The notes: generated from the sequence alone by a model not told the origin. DNA of 64,000 nt from Valencia hispanica (GCA_963556495.2 OY747704.1:33822501-33886500); one strand, 5' to 3'; positions 44,628 to 56,800 are shown, counted from the first letter of the stretch. Numbers and translations: made by a program.

Positions 44628-44815
44628 GGGAATTTTACTGCCATTATTCAAGAGCACACATTTACAATTTGAGTGCAGGATTATGTATCTTTGCTCTCAA
44701 AACCTGTAATGCTGGCTCTCAAAACTTCTGCTCTCTTTCAAATATTTGGTGTTCTCCCTCAAATCTTTGTTGTCGTGCTCAGATTTCATGCTTCTTGCTC
44801 ATAGATTTCCCCTGT
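44628..44815 (+). repeat. Partial copy of the arm repeat seen at 45543 and 49183
   Basis: Shares GCCATTATTCAAGAGCACAC, CAAAACTTCTGCTCTCTTTC and ATGCTTCTTGCTCATAGATT with 45895-46080 in the same orientation. It lacks the outer part of the arm. Confidence 0.8.
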
Positions 44816-44834
44816 GGGGCAGAGTTTCGAAGTG

Positions 44835-45225
44835 AAAACCACTGCTGAGCAAAAGAACACCAAGGTCTGTCTCACATTTGTCCAAAAGCACCTTCATGTT
44901 CTCGCAGACTTTTGGGGAAATCATTTTTGGACCACTAAGACCAAAGCAGAACTTTTTTGAATTTGTATAAGCTGTTACCTTTGAATTAAAACTACCACAG
45001 AATTTCAGAGGAAAAAAAACCAATACAATGCCCACAGTCAAACATGGTGGTGGAACTGTGATGGTCTGAGGTTGTTTTGCTCCTACAGGTGCTGGACAAT
45101 TTTGCCATGGATTCTGTTCTCTACCAGCAAATCCTGCAAGAATATGTGTTGATCAAGTTTTATTGGACTTGGGTTATACAGCAAAGCAATGATCTGAAGC
45201 ACAAAAGCAAGTCCACCCCTCTGAA
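44835..45225 (+). pseudogene. Degraded Tc1-like transposase
   Basis: Frameshifted remnants in order: ADFWG (44905), NTMPTVKHGGGTVMV then a stop (45020-45068), GCFAPTGAG (45070-45097), and MDSVLYQQILQEYVLI with QQSNDLKHKSKST (45108-45220), the last matching the QQDNDPKHKSKS block with the second aspartate replaced by Ser. TAG at 45226-45228. No terminal repeats seen. Confidence 0.7.
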
Positions 45226-45542
45226 ATAGCTTAAAAATCAAAACAAAAATACAAAAAGCCTTGGTGTAGTGTTCTGTGCTTGGACCGAATAAAGAAAGAA
45301 AAGTTTGAACCTAGATGTTATTGGCATGACAGGTTATTAGCTCATCCACATCGTAACATAGCTATAAATAATTTTTGAGTGTCTTAGAATGTTTGTTTCA
45401 TTAAATACAATGACAGTAGTTGGGGTTTTAAAATATAATTGAACCTGTTGACATTAAGAAATTTAACAGAAAGCTTTTTTAGATACCTTTATTTCAACTT
45501 TAACTACTAAGAAGGACATTTTTAACTGCTGGTTATCACTGA
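45226..45542. other. Unassigned DNA
   Basis: Tc1-like 3' non-coding sequence may continue to about 45300; the rest holds nothing recognised. Confidence 0.4.
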
Positions 45543-46099
45543 TGCAAAAAATATTAAGATATAGATAAAGATATAGACTGTCGTCTAATTATTTCAGCTT
45601 GCTGGGAATAATATTGATTACTAGTAGTTTTCTCCAATTAATTTGATCAAAGCTAACACTGGCAAAGTTTTTCCCCTTACAGAACACAATTAAAAACCTA
45701 GAACAAGCGCGTACAGGGTGCGCTTTATTAAAACCTTTAATATTGTATGCTAATAATTACCAAAAGTTATAACTTCAAAAGTAGCACCATCTGTCAGTAT
45801 CAGTCCAGTAACAATACTTGCAGAAACTGCAAACACCCATGTTAATAGATCTGGTAAATCAAAAAATACTAAGATTGCAATATGTATGGGGACATTTTGT
45901 TGCCATTATTCAAGAGCACACATTTACAATTTGAGTGCAAGATTCTGTCTCTTTGCTGTCAAAACCTGTAATGCTTGGTCTCAAAACTTCTGCTCTCTTT
46001 CAAATATTTGGTGTTCTCCTTCAAATCTTTGTTTTCGCGCTCAGATTTGATGCTTCTTGCTCATAGATTTTCTCCTCCCGCGCAAACCGTCTCTCTGCA
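45543..46099 (+). repeat. Left arm of a large inverted repeat
   Basis: About 557 bp beginning AAAATATTAAGATATAGATA and ending GCAAACCGTCTCTCTGC. The reverse complement of 49183-49850 matches it along its whole length apart from a SINE insertion in the right arm and small indels. The arms are 3.1 kb apart. Confidence 0.85.
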
Positions 46100-46162
46100 C
46101 AGATCAAAACTGCGCTCGCAAACCTCTCTTTTCTGATCGCGGATTCTGTGTGCTCTCTCGTG

Positions 46163-46708
46163 GGGTGTTTCTCAATGTCAAGGCGTCTCGCCTACCCAGA
46201 CAGTGCCTCGGTAGGCGAGGCGCCTTGCTTACGAGGACACTTTCCTTCCTTGGTCAAAGAAAACAGTTAAATGGAACAGACTTACATCACGTGACCGCGG
46301 TTGCCCAGGGCCCGCCTTTTGCTTATGCGCTCTGTTTACGTCCCGCCCATCGTTATATTTTATACGTATAAGTTTCAATATAGATGTATAACAAGAGTTT
46401 AACTTTTTAAATTGTGTATATATTGGTTAAATCAAATGTGAAAGCGAGTTAGTACCTGCTAGCCACCGAAGCTGCAACTTCGAAAATACTGCGATGTATT
46501 CTGGGAAATTTTTGACCAAGGGAAGGCATCAAGTAACCTTCCATGTATCCTTGGTCAGTTAGCTAAACGGCAGACAAATGGAAGACAGACGCCTCGGTAG
46601 CACATGAACATTGGAACACGCCTTGGCGATCCCTGATGACGTGTCTCCTAGGCAACTGGGGCGGGACCAAGGCATCAAGGCGAGGTTCTTTGGCATTGAG
46701 AAACACCC
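46163..46708. mobile_element. MITE with GGGTGTTTCTCAATG ends
   Basis: Left end GGGTGTTTCTCAATGTCAAG, right end reverse complemented GGGTGTTTCTCAATGCCAAA. Both ends continue as GC-rich CTCGCC sequence, and inner copies of CCTTGGTC-like motifs repeat. 546 bp, non-coding. PIF/Harbinger-like by its end sequence, but a 3-bp target duplication is not evident. Confidence 0.6.
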
Positions 46709-46825
46709 GCGGATTGAGGAGTATCGTTGCCTAGGAACCGTTCCAGCCAATAGAATGACAGTGCTCCTGGAGGTGGAAACAGCCTGCTTTAGGGAACATT
46801 TGTTTTTCTCAGATGCGGCTACAGG

Positions 46826-47806
46826 CAGTGTTGCCAACTTAGCGACTTTGTCGCTATTTCTAACGACTTTTCAGACCCCCTTAACAACTTTTTTTCCAAA
46901 AAGCGCCTAGCGACAAATCTAGCGCCATTTCTGACCACCCTTAGCTACTTTCTGTGAAACTTTGTCGCTGATATTTCCTGCAGTTTAGAAACCCAGCTTG
47001 CTCCTTACCAAAGGGAATTATCTGCACATGTGTATGCTGCATGATCAGATTATGTCCACTGACCAACCATAAACCTTTTTCGGTTAATTTTATCCACTCA
47101 CAAACGAAGTTGTTTTGTACTTAATGTTAATTCAAAAAAATAACATAAAGCAGCATGTATATAAGACCGATCTTTCAATGGGAATTAAGGCAGAAGCTTG
47201 TCTGTACTATGCTGCATCGCACACCTGTGGTGCATTCAAGGAACGTTTGAAAGTATGGTGAGTTCAAAAACGTAGGACATTTAAAACTTATGACAAAAAA
47301 AACCCATTGAAAGTAAAACCATAAGCAATAAACATTTGATGCATGCTAACTAAATATGCCCTAATTATTTTTACAAAACACTAAAAAACAAACAACTATG
47401 TTATCTCTATTAATTTCGTTTTCTTGTGATATCTCAGGAAATATATATATTTTTTTCAGAACCTTATATTTTGTTTAAAAGGTCTTTGATGTCCAGTTAC
47501 AATTTATATCTTGTAAATTTTGTACCAGTTTTCTCCACAGTTTACTTCAGGCAAAATAGTATAACATGTTCCACAGTGAGAAAAGTCACATTTCCCTGTA
47601 GCATGTTTTCCCTGTTTAAATAATATATTGTTTAACCCTGTATGACAAAATCCTAATCTAAATATAATTATTTCCTCCTTTCTGTTTCATTCGTCATCAC
47701 GTAATGACATCATCATTATGCAAATTAGTGTATGACAAAATCTGGCGACATCTAGCGACTTTCTGGGGCAACTTCAGCTACTTTCTGTCTGAGACAGGCA
47801 ACACTG
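46826..47806. mobile_element. hAT element, non-autonomous, with perfect 8-bp TSD
   Basis: 981 bp between GCTACAGG at 46818-46825 and 47807-47814. Ends are CAGTGTTGCC and GGCAACACTG, and subterminal GCGAC motifs (AGCGACTTTGTCGCT on the left, AGCGACTTTCTGGGG on the right) are repeated inside both ends, as hAT transposases require. The interior is AT-rich with no transposase frame. Confidence 0.85.
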
Positions 47807-47814
47807 GCTACAGG

Positions 47815-48093
47815 TTCCTCCATCTGCTGTTACTGCCAGAGAGAAACAATGTTCTGCCGACAAGTACTTTGCTTCTCCTCAAAGTTTTTGCTTTTGCGTT
47901 TGATAGAATGTGTCAGTTGGAGAGGCTTATCAGGGATCTGGTCTCAATTTTTATAAGAGTTTGGAGTGAGTGGCTCGAGCGGTTTGCCACACGCCACATT
48001 AAAGGTAACATTAACATTTATGTTGGTAATAGCCTGTGCTGTGATTTGATCAATGGTTTAATGGCAAACTTAAATAAGTTTGCTGCATTTACA
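47815..48093. other. Unassigned DNA continuing the hAT target
   Basis: Joined to 46709-46825 by removing the hAT element and one duplication, this forms about 400 bp of pre-insertion sequence. Open frames exist across the join on both strands but I recognise no protein. Confidence 0.4.
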
Positions 48094-48350
48094 AATGTAG
48101 CCTATAATAATCTACACAGAGTCAGAGTAGCCTATAGGTGATAATACCTATAATGTAGCCTATAATAATCTACACAGAGTCAGAGTAGCCTAAAAGTGAT
48201 AATTTGCCTATAATGTAGCCTATAATAATCTACAGAGTCAGAGTAGCCTATAGGTGATAATATCTATAATGTAGCCTATAATAATCTACACAGAGTCAGA
48301 GTAGCCAACTTTGACTCTGTGTAGATTATTATTTGCTACATTTGCAAATG
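48094..48350. repeat. 58-bp minisatellite, four units plus an inverted half unit
   Basis: Units start AATGTAGCCTATAATAATCT at 48094, 48152, 48212 and 48268 (periods 58, 60, 56). The array ends with GACTCTGTGTAGATTATTAT at 48315-48334, an inverted copy of the unit's first part that extends to match the flanking ATTTACAAATGTAG of the first unit. Confidence 0.9.
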
Positions 48351-49182
48351 ATCACCAAAAGTCAGTATGAAGGCTTTAATAGGCTATTTAATCTACAAAG
48401 AACTGCAGTATTGCCAGGATGATTTTAGGACCCTTGCCTGGGAAGTAATATATCAATTTTGGAAAACAAAAAAAATGTCAGTTTCTTACAGAATGCTCTT
48501 TGGTCAGGTGACTTTTATGTCACAAGGAAGGGTGGGATAACTTTGTTAACGGAGCAGCTTTCGCTATTCTAATCAAATGTGAAAACTGAAGACATTAAAA
48601 AATGCAGATAGGAGACTCGGAGCTATGTTCATATTTGTACAGCAATAAACAGTAATATTTTCATGTTAATTCAGACTAAGTGCAGCCAAGTGATTGACCA
48701 CTTTGAAAACATGAAAACAAGACATTACAGTTTACTTCCCAAAAAATGATTCCCTGAAGAGACACAAAACAGTTATTCATTTATTCTTCTACTATGGAAA
48801 TAAAATAACCCGGATATGTAGGGGTGCTTTATTTTATAATTTTTTTTTACTTTTATAATTGTTCAATTTGCAGATGTTTACTGAAATAGATATTTCAAAA
48901 AGATTCATTGCTCTTCCTTTTTGCTTTTATCAGTAATGGTTTAGAAGTCTAGAGTAAAGTGCACGAGTAGGCCAAATGCATTATCTTAGTACATTTCAGG
49001 TGGTTATTCAAAAATCTAGACAACAACATAGTCTGATATGATTGAATAGTTTAAAGAACTATTTTTTTTTTAATGATAAATAAGTGCTGAAGGTTTTTTT
49101 TTCTTCCGCACTTTGCACGCTCTCATGAATTCTTTGTGCCCCAGGTGTGCCCCAGTACAGTATTAGTTCTAGTGACGCCCCT
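48351..49182. other. Unassigned AT-rich DNA
   Basis: Nothing recognised up to 49130. AGTGACGCCCCTGG at 49171-49184 resembles an end of a separate teleost transposon that borders the right arm. Confidence 0.45.
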
Positions 49183-49850
49183 GGCAGAGAGACGGTTTGG
49201 ACGGTAGGAGAAAATCTGTGAGCAAGAAGCATAAAATCTGAGCATGACAACAAAGAATTGAGGGGGAACACCAAATATTTGAAAGACAGCAGAAGTTTTG
49301 AGAGCAAGCATTACAGGTTTTGAGAGCAAAGAGACAGAATTGTAACTCAAATTGAAAATGTGTGCTCTTGAATAGTGGAAGTAAAATTCCCCCATTCATA
49401 TTGCAATCTTATTATTTTTTGATTTACCAGATCTTTTAACATGGGTACCCCGCCTATTGTCCCTTGACCGCTGGAGATAGGCACCAGCCCCCCGCAACCC
49501 TGCATTAAGATGGACGTGTACAGAAAATGGATGGATGGATATTAACATGGGTGTTTTCAGTTTCTGCAAGTATTGTTACTGGACTGATACTGACAGATGG
49601 TGCTACTTTTGAAGTTATAACTCTTGGTAATTATTAGCATAGAATATTCAAGGTTTCCATAAAGCGCACCCTGTACACGCTTGTTCTAGGTTTTTGTGTT
49701 CTGTGAGGGGAAAAACCTTGCCAGTATTAGCTTTGATCAAATTAATTGAAAAAAAACTACTAGTAATCAATATTGTTCCCAGCAAGCTGAAATAATTAGA
49801 TGACAGTCTATATCTTAATCTATATCTTAATATTTTTAAAATTTTGGTAG
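49183..49850 (-). repeat. Right arm of the large inverted repeat
   Basis: Inverted counterpart of 45543-46099, split by a SINE fragment at 49446-49541. The outer end CTATATCTTAATATTTTTA mirrors the left arm start. Confidence 0.85.
49446..49541 (+). mobile_element. SINE 3' fragment with 10-bp target duplication
   Basis: A 5'-truncated piece of the 8225-type SINE: ACCCCGCCTATTGTCCC, GCTGGAGATAGGCACCAGCC and an ATGG repeat tail. TTAACATGGG at 49436-49445 and 49542-49551 is a perfect 10-bp duplication, proof of target-primed insertion into an existing arm. Confidence 0.9.
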
Positions 49851-50524
49851 GCAGGCCACTTCTGAGAATTTTAAGCGCTGTTCCTGTAGTGTGGTTTACT
49901 GGAGTCCTAAAATCCTTCAAATGGCTTTGTAACATTTTCCACACTGTTAGATGTCAATGACTACTTATCTTCCATTCTTGCATTTCCTTAGTTACTTAGT
50001 TTGTTATACTGTATATGGGGCCAGGTTGGTTGGGATAGCTTGTTCCTTTTAATAGATGAAATCATCATTTGAAAACTACATTTTGTATTTAGCCATGTTG
50101 TTTTCATCTCATGTTAACATTTGTTTAAACTGATCATTTGGTGTGACAAAAAAGGAAAAAATCTGGAATACTATTATACTATATGTATTGTATTTTATAT
50201 CCATAATTCCATTTTTTTTAAACTTGCATTACATATCTAAAAGAACATTTGATCTCTTCTGAATCAACATTTAGCTATCCCAAACATCGTTTTAGAACAT
50301 ATTACTTTAATTGTTTTATGTATGTGTATTAGCGGTTCAGATATCCACTAGAACATTTCTTCCTTCTACAATGAACAGATTTTTCACAATTTCGGTTACT
50401 AACAGTGCAGTTTTGCTCATAGCAATGTACAGTATATTAAAATGTTAAATGTAATTACTCTGTAGATACTTGTGTCTTAAAGTATATTTTAATTAGTTAT
50501 AATATGAATGTTGTATATCCCCAG
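49851..50524. other. Unassigned AT-rich DNA
   Basis: No gene or repeat recognised. Confidence 0.5.
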
Positions 50525-50660
50525 TGAGATTTGCACCACATATTTTACAGCAAAACTCCCATGAAAAAGCCTTCCTCTCTGCATTCACCGGTCTTCCAAA
50601 CAATCTTGAAAGCAAAACATCTTGTCCTGAAGTGGAAATGCCAATAGATAACCAGAAATT
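50525..50660 (+). repeat. Dispersed repeat, copy 2 (partner at 43825)
   Basis: See the partner copy; shares CCATGAAAAAGC, CCTCTCTGCATT and CATCTTGTCCTGAAGTGGAA. Confidence 0.6.
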
Positions 50661-51484
50661 GTCTTTTTTTAAATTAAACAAGCAATGAGGATATTACAGA
50701 TATTTAATATCTAAGAGTGTCAATGTAAAAAATCTGTTTCAGATGTCCCTGGTGTTTGTAGAAAAGAAAGATTTACTTGTAGACATGTGTAGCTAAATGA
50801 TCAAAATGGACTGAATGTAATTCTTTCCATACAGACAGATGTTTTACATATCTAAATAATAATTTTGGGGAGGATATATATCTTTGTGGATAGAATTGTT
50901 ATGGGAGTTCGCCTTTGAAAAAAAACAGTTTACTATTTGATAAATAGGCCTGCCATACACCAGTGCCTTTATTTTTCTGCACACTACCAGTTAAAAGCAG
51001 CATCAAGGGATCTTACATTCACTAGTACAGAATGAGTAATGCTATCAAGAATTGTGGTTCACAGATATGCTAAAAAATACTTTCTTGCTCCTTTACTGTT
51101 AATGCTAATGCAGCTTCATTACCATATGCAGACATTTGTTTTTATGTCCTCTGAACACAAACATTCAAGACTATAAATGAGTCCAGTGATTAAACAGGGA
51201 GGGTAGTGGACCCAATAGTATTTTCAAACTATTTCATAGCACAGCCTTTTTAAAAACATTTACCATATAGTTAGTAACGGCAATAAAGAAATTAAAATCC
51301 ACACTAAGAATTTATGATATATTTCATGCACTTTTAGGCAGTAGCTTCTGTCTCAAGAAAATACTTCTAGAACAAATGTGTTATTTCTGACTTGAAATGG
51401 TTAGCTATAATGTCTGCCAGCATATAGCAAAAACCTTTTATTTTAGCAGGAAACTTCTGAGGAGAAGACAAGCAAAACCCAACC
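50661..51484. other. Unassigned AT-rich DNA
   Basis: No gene or repeat recognised. Confidence 0.5.
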
Positions 51485-52060
51485 TAAAACCCTTAACTGA
51501 TTATTATTTATTATTGTCTGTTTAATTTCTTTGCATGTTTTATATGATTATATTTTATCAGTGTTTTACTATTTAATCTTATCACATTTATTTACTGCTT
51601 ATTTTTATATTTTAATTTGTTAACTAAATCCCTCTTCCCGTGTTTCCTCTGTGGGAGCCCTCTGCCTCGGGAGCAGTGGTCGGCTGTAGCTGCCTGGGTG
51701 CTCTCCAGGTGGAGCTTGGGTGGAGGTGGGGGTCTTGGCCTTGCCTCCACTGGGCGCCTTGTGTCGGTGCCTCGACTGCTGTTGTTGATCTACCACTTCC
51801 GGTGCAGAGGGCTCCTCTGATGGCGTTTCGTTGCATGGTTCACCTGCACTCGGCCCAATGTCCTCTTTTAATGTTGCTTTTAACTGTGTGTGCATGGGAG
51901 TTGAGTTCAGCGGAGGGGGGTACAACTGTGAACATGCTTTTAAATCTGTTGGGGAGGGATGGTAATGTGGTTTATGTGGGGTCATTTTAATCTGTAAAGC
52001 ACTTTGTGATGCAATTTCTTGTATGAAAAGCACTTTATGAATAAAATTTGATTTGATAAT
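51485..52060 (+). mobile_element. LINE B 3' end, 5'-truncated
   Basis: Starts in the AT-rich segment after the RT stop, covers the GC-rich untranslated block (51640-51980), TCTGTAAAGCACTTTGTG, AATAAA and TTTGATTTGAT. Same arrangement as 5288-5892, without the RT codons. Confidence 0.85.
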
Positions 52061-52789
52061 GGGGAGTTCCTCTGCAGTTCACAAGGCTCGCCATTTAAGT
52101 AGAAAGAATCCTTTCTGACTCTGGTAATACGGTTCTCTTCTGGGGTGAGGAAGATGTAAAATATAACTTTCAACTGAATGTGCTCCACTTCTTTTTTTCC
52201 AATTTGTTTTTGAAGAAAACTCTAGGTCTTTTCTAGAAACATGAGGAGGGCACAAGCTTTCATTGGCAGGAGCTTAAAAGCACTAACATGCTCGCATGGC
52301 CTGGCCAGCTACCAAAACATACAGCAGAGTAGCTCAAGTTACAAGGAGCCTGACTTGATTTTCTGCCAGGGACGCCATTACTCCAGATACCTTCAAACTG
52401 TAAATAGATTTTTGCTGCTATATTAATGTCAAAATATTTTTGAACTTTTACTCACAGACTCATATGACATTACCCTGACGGTAGATCATATAAGAATAGA
52501 AGGCAACTTAGTGTCATTTTAAGGTCAATATTTTTTCTTTATTAGTGATCTTAGTAGTGACTAGATCATAAAAAAAACGTTTTATGCCCTTTAGAAATAA
52601 AAAAGGAAGTATGCAACTTTATTACTGTCTTCCTTTCAGTGAGAAGCAAACATTAATGATCAGGAGTGTTGGGGTGAGATCCAGTGACCCAGTTTTACAT
52701 ATTAAATCGTTTTTGTAGTTCAAGTGACTTTTTGTTGTGGAAAAAAAGTATTTTCCCGTTATGGATTTCTTCTGTTTTTTTCGTATTTT
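52061..52789. other. Unassigned DNA
   Basis: No recognised element. A 61-codon open frame at 52241-52426 has no known motif. Confidence 0.45.
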
Positions 52790-53260
52790 GTTCCTAAAAG
52801 TTCCAGGTCCTTAAACACATGTTTACATCAGACAAAGATAATCAGATTAAACACAAGACAGAGTTTTCAACTGTTAGTGCTATTTCTTAATGTCACACAA
52901 AGATTGTCCAAAGCAGCATGGGCGTATGTGAAAAAGTAATTACACCCCCCAAACTGGTTGTCCCACCCTTGTTGGCAACGGATCCCATCAGGATACTTTA
53001 CATCACTGTGGAGGAATTTTGTTCCACTGTTCACGGATATTTTATTGCTCAATGACCCTGGAGGCTTTTCGAGGATGGAAGGTCTGTTTAAGGTCAGGTT
53101 ACAGGATAATGATTTCTGCTAAGATTCTGACAACACCCCTTCAAACCTTAATTTTCTTTTCTTTTTTACCAATTTAGAGTGGTGTGGTGTGTTTTGGCTC
53201 ATTATGTTTCTGTCTAACCCAAGTGTTGCTCAGGTTAAGGTCACAAATCAATCAAAGCCT
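52790..53260 (-). mobile_element. Degraded Tc1-like fragment
   Basis: Contains GTGAAAAAGTAATTACACCC, CTGTGGAGGAATTTTGTTCC, TTTTCGAGGATGGAAGG-like and GTGTGTTTTGGCTCATTATG, in the order found in the minus strand of a common teleost Tc1-type transposase 3' half. No open frame remains and many indels are present. Confidence 0.5.
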
Positions 53261-53306
53261 TAGAAATGGCTGAGTTAAACTTTCCAGACCGATATACGTA
53301 TCGATC

Positions 53307-53818
53307 GATCAATCAATCAATCAATCAATCAATCAAACAAACTTATTTACAAAGCACTTTTCATGAAAAGATTGCAATTCAGTGCTTTATAAATTAAAAA
53401 TGATCCCACATAAACCACATTCCCATCCCTCCCCCACAGATTTAAAAGCGTAATCCCATTTATACATTTATACCCCCTCCCCCCAACCCAACCCCCATGC
53501 TCATACACATCAAAGGAGGCATCTGCACCAGCAGCAGCACATCAACAGCAGCAGCCAAGACACTTACGCGGGGCACCCAGAGGAGGTAAGGCTGTGACCC
53601 CCACCTCCACTCAAGTGCTACCTGGAGAGCACTCAGACAGCCACAGCCGACGACTGCTCCCGAAGCAGAGGGCTCCCACAGAGGAAACAGTGGAAGGAAG
53701 ATTAAAATAACAGGTTAAAATATAAAAACAAACAGTCAATAACATGAAAAGACTAAATAGTAAAACACAAATATAAAGTAAAACATGCAGTGCAATTAAA
53801 CAGACTAATAAATTATAC
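53307..53818 (-). other. LINE B copy 3, 3' untranslated region with ATCA repeat tail
   Basis: The left end is a run of ATCA units (53307-53336), an expanded variant of the TTTGA tail. Then AAAGCACTTTTCATG, the C-rich complement of the GC-rich block (53400-53700), and the AT-rich segment up to the insertion at 53818. Confidence 0.8.
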
Positions 53819-53884
53819 CTAGAAAAAGTTGCATTTCCAGCGAAAATGCAATGTGAATGCTGTAAGCTGAATTTACTTGCAGAA

Positions 53885-56800
53885 AATGGCTGAAGTATTT
53901 GAAGTCAACTGTAAAAGACTTGCTAAAGTGTAATAAACAGAAACAGCAGATAAATTTAAAGGGGTGTGCCAACCCTAACACAAAGAAAAACTGTCACCAT
54001 TAGCTAAAATAAAAAGTTGAATATTATGAAAAGTATAAAGGTTATGAATACCAAAAGATATACCCGGAAAAAGCAGAATGAGCAGAATAGTTGAAAAGTA
54101 GAATGGTTAAAATAGCACAAAGTATGCAGAAGTAGTTGAAGTTCAAAAAATGTACGGAAGCGTATGGTAGCATGTTGCCAAACACAAACATGTTGGTTAA
54201 CAATAATTTAATCCATTCAGAATAATAAAAATAAGCTTAAAGGGAAGTGTTAGCTAAAATTAGCTGAAATGCAAATGTTAGCTAAAATGCTAGTGGTAGT
54301 AAGTTGGCAAACACTAACATGGCGCTAAACATTAACAAAATCTATTTAGCAAATCAAAATTAAATCAAAATTAGCTTACATTTTGATACTAACTGTAATA
54401 CTAGAGTTAGCTTAAATACTAGTGGTTGTATGTTGGCAAACAGTATCATGTTCGTTACCTAACTTAATCCTTTCAGTATGTTAACTACTTCCCAAAATGC
54501 AAATATTAGCAAGCATTAGCTAAAATACTAATGTCAGCTCAAATGTTGATTTTAGCTTAATGCTAGAGATAGCTTGTTGGTAAACACCAACATATTGTTT
54601 GACAGTATCTCAATCCATTCATTATGTTACTTCTAGCTGTTAAGTCAAAATGAGCTAAAATTCCGTTGTTAGCTTGAATGAACTTAATTGCTATTGTTAG
54701 TAAAAAAAAAAAAAACATTCGCAGCATGGTAGCAAACATGAACATATACGTTAACAATAACTCAACCACTTCAGTATATTCAAATCAACCCAAAAACCAA
54801 ATGATAGCTAATATTACCTAAATTTCTAATGTTTGCTAAAATGCTAATGTTAGCTTAAATGCCATAGAAAGCATGTTGGCAAACACTAACATAATCATTA
54901 CCATGAACTTAATCCTTTCAGTATGATAAAATCTTCCTCAAATGCAAATATTAGCTAATATTAGCTGAAATGCTAATGTTAGCTTAAATCTTATTTTTAG
55001 CTTAAATGCTAGAGATAGCATGTTGGTAAGTACCAACATGTTGGTTAACATTAACTCAATCTGTTCATTATGTTAATTTTGGTTGTTAAGTCAAAATTAG
55101 CTAAAATTCCATTGTTAGCTTGAAAGACTTAAATTGCTATGGTTAGAAAAAAAGCTATTGCTAGCATATTTGCATACATGAACATATTGGTTAACAATAA
55201 CAACCCATTCAGTTTGTTAAAATCAACCCAAAAATCAAATGATAGCCAAAATTAGCTAAAATGCCAATGTTAGCTAAAATGATAATGTTAGCTAAAATGC
55301 CACAGATATCATTTGGCAAACACTAACATGTTGGTTAACTTTATCTTAATCCATTCAGTTTGTTAACTTTAGCTATTAAGTCAAAATTACCTAAAACGCT
55401 AATGTTAGCTAAAATGCTAATGTTAGCTAACATACCACAGATAGCATGTTGTCAAATACTAACATGTTGGTTAACTGTATCTCAATCCATTCAGTAGGTT
55501 AACTTTAGCTATTAAGTCAAAATTAGCTAAAATGCTAATGTTAGCTTAAATGCAACTGTTAGTATAATGGATAACAATAGTAAGTTAGCTAACAATATCT
55601 TAGTTCATTTATAATGCCTAAGATTGCCTAAACACACAAGTCTGTGTAACTGCCATTTAAAAGTAATCACTGTTTTCCAGGTGTTGAAACAGTAAAATGG
55701 CCACTGTTGCCTGCCTAGTATCTGAAGTATTTGAAGTCAACTGTAGAAGACTTGCTGAAGTGTATTGCACAGAATCAGCAGAAAAAAGAAAAGTAGTCTA
55801 CCAACCCTACCGCATAGAAAAACTCACAATTAGCTAAAATGCCAGTGTTACCTAAAATCAGCAACATTCCAAATATTACCCAAAACGCTAGTAGTAGCAT
55901 GTTGGGAAACACAACTATGTTGGTTAAAAGAAGACTTATTATATTCAGTACATTGACAACAAGCTATAACACCAATATTGTTGAAAATTAGCTAACATGG
56001 TAATGTTAGCTAAAATGCGAGTGGTAGCATGTTGGCAAACAGTATCATGTTCGTTACCATAAACCTAATCCTTTCAGTGTGTTAAAATATTCTAAATAAT
56101 TAAATGATTATCTAAAATCCCATTGTTAGCTTGAATGAGCTAAATTGCTATGGTTAGCAAAAAAGCTATTTGTAGTATGTTGGCAACCATGAATACATTG
56201 GTTAACAATAACTTAACTAATTCAGATTGTTCAAATCAACCCAAAAACCAAATAATAGCTAATGATAGCTAAAATGCCACAGATAGCATGTTGGCAAACA
56301 CTAACATGTTCGTTACCATGAACTTAATCCTTTCAGTATGTTAAAATCTTCCTAAAATACTAATATTAGTGAACATTAGCTAAAATGCTCATGTTAGCTT
56401 AAATGCTAGAGATAGCATGTTGGTAAACACCAACATGTTGGTTAACAGTAACTCAATCCATCCATTATGTTAATTTTAGCAGTTAAGTCAAAATTAGCTA
56501 AAATGTTATTGTTAGCTTAAATGAGCTACATTGCAATGGTTAGTAAAAAAGCTATTGGTAGCATGTTGGCAAACATGGACATATTGGTTAACAATAATTC
56601 AAACCATTCAGTATGTTACAATCAACCCAAAAACCAAATGATAGCTAAAATTAGCTAAAATCCTAATGTTAGCTAAAAGGCTAATGTTAGCTTTAATGCC
56701 ACAGATAGCATGTTTGCAAACACGTAACATGTTGGTTAACTGTATCTCAATCCATTCTGTATATTAACTTTAGCTATTAAGTCAAAATGAGCTAAAATGC

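Noticed and set aside
46559..46910. Overlapping 92- and 99-codon open frames as a gene split by the hAT element
   Set aside because: Frames on both strands are equally long, half of each lies in a MITE, and no protein is recognised after joining across the hAT element.
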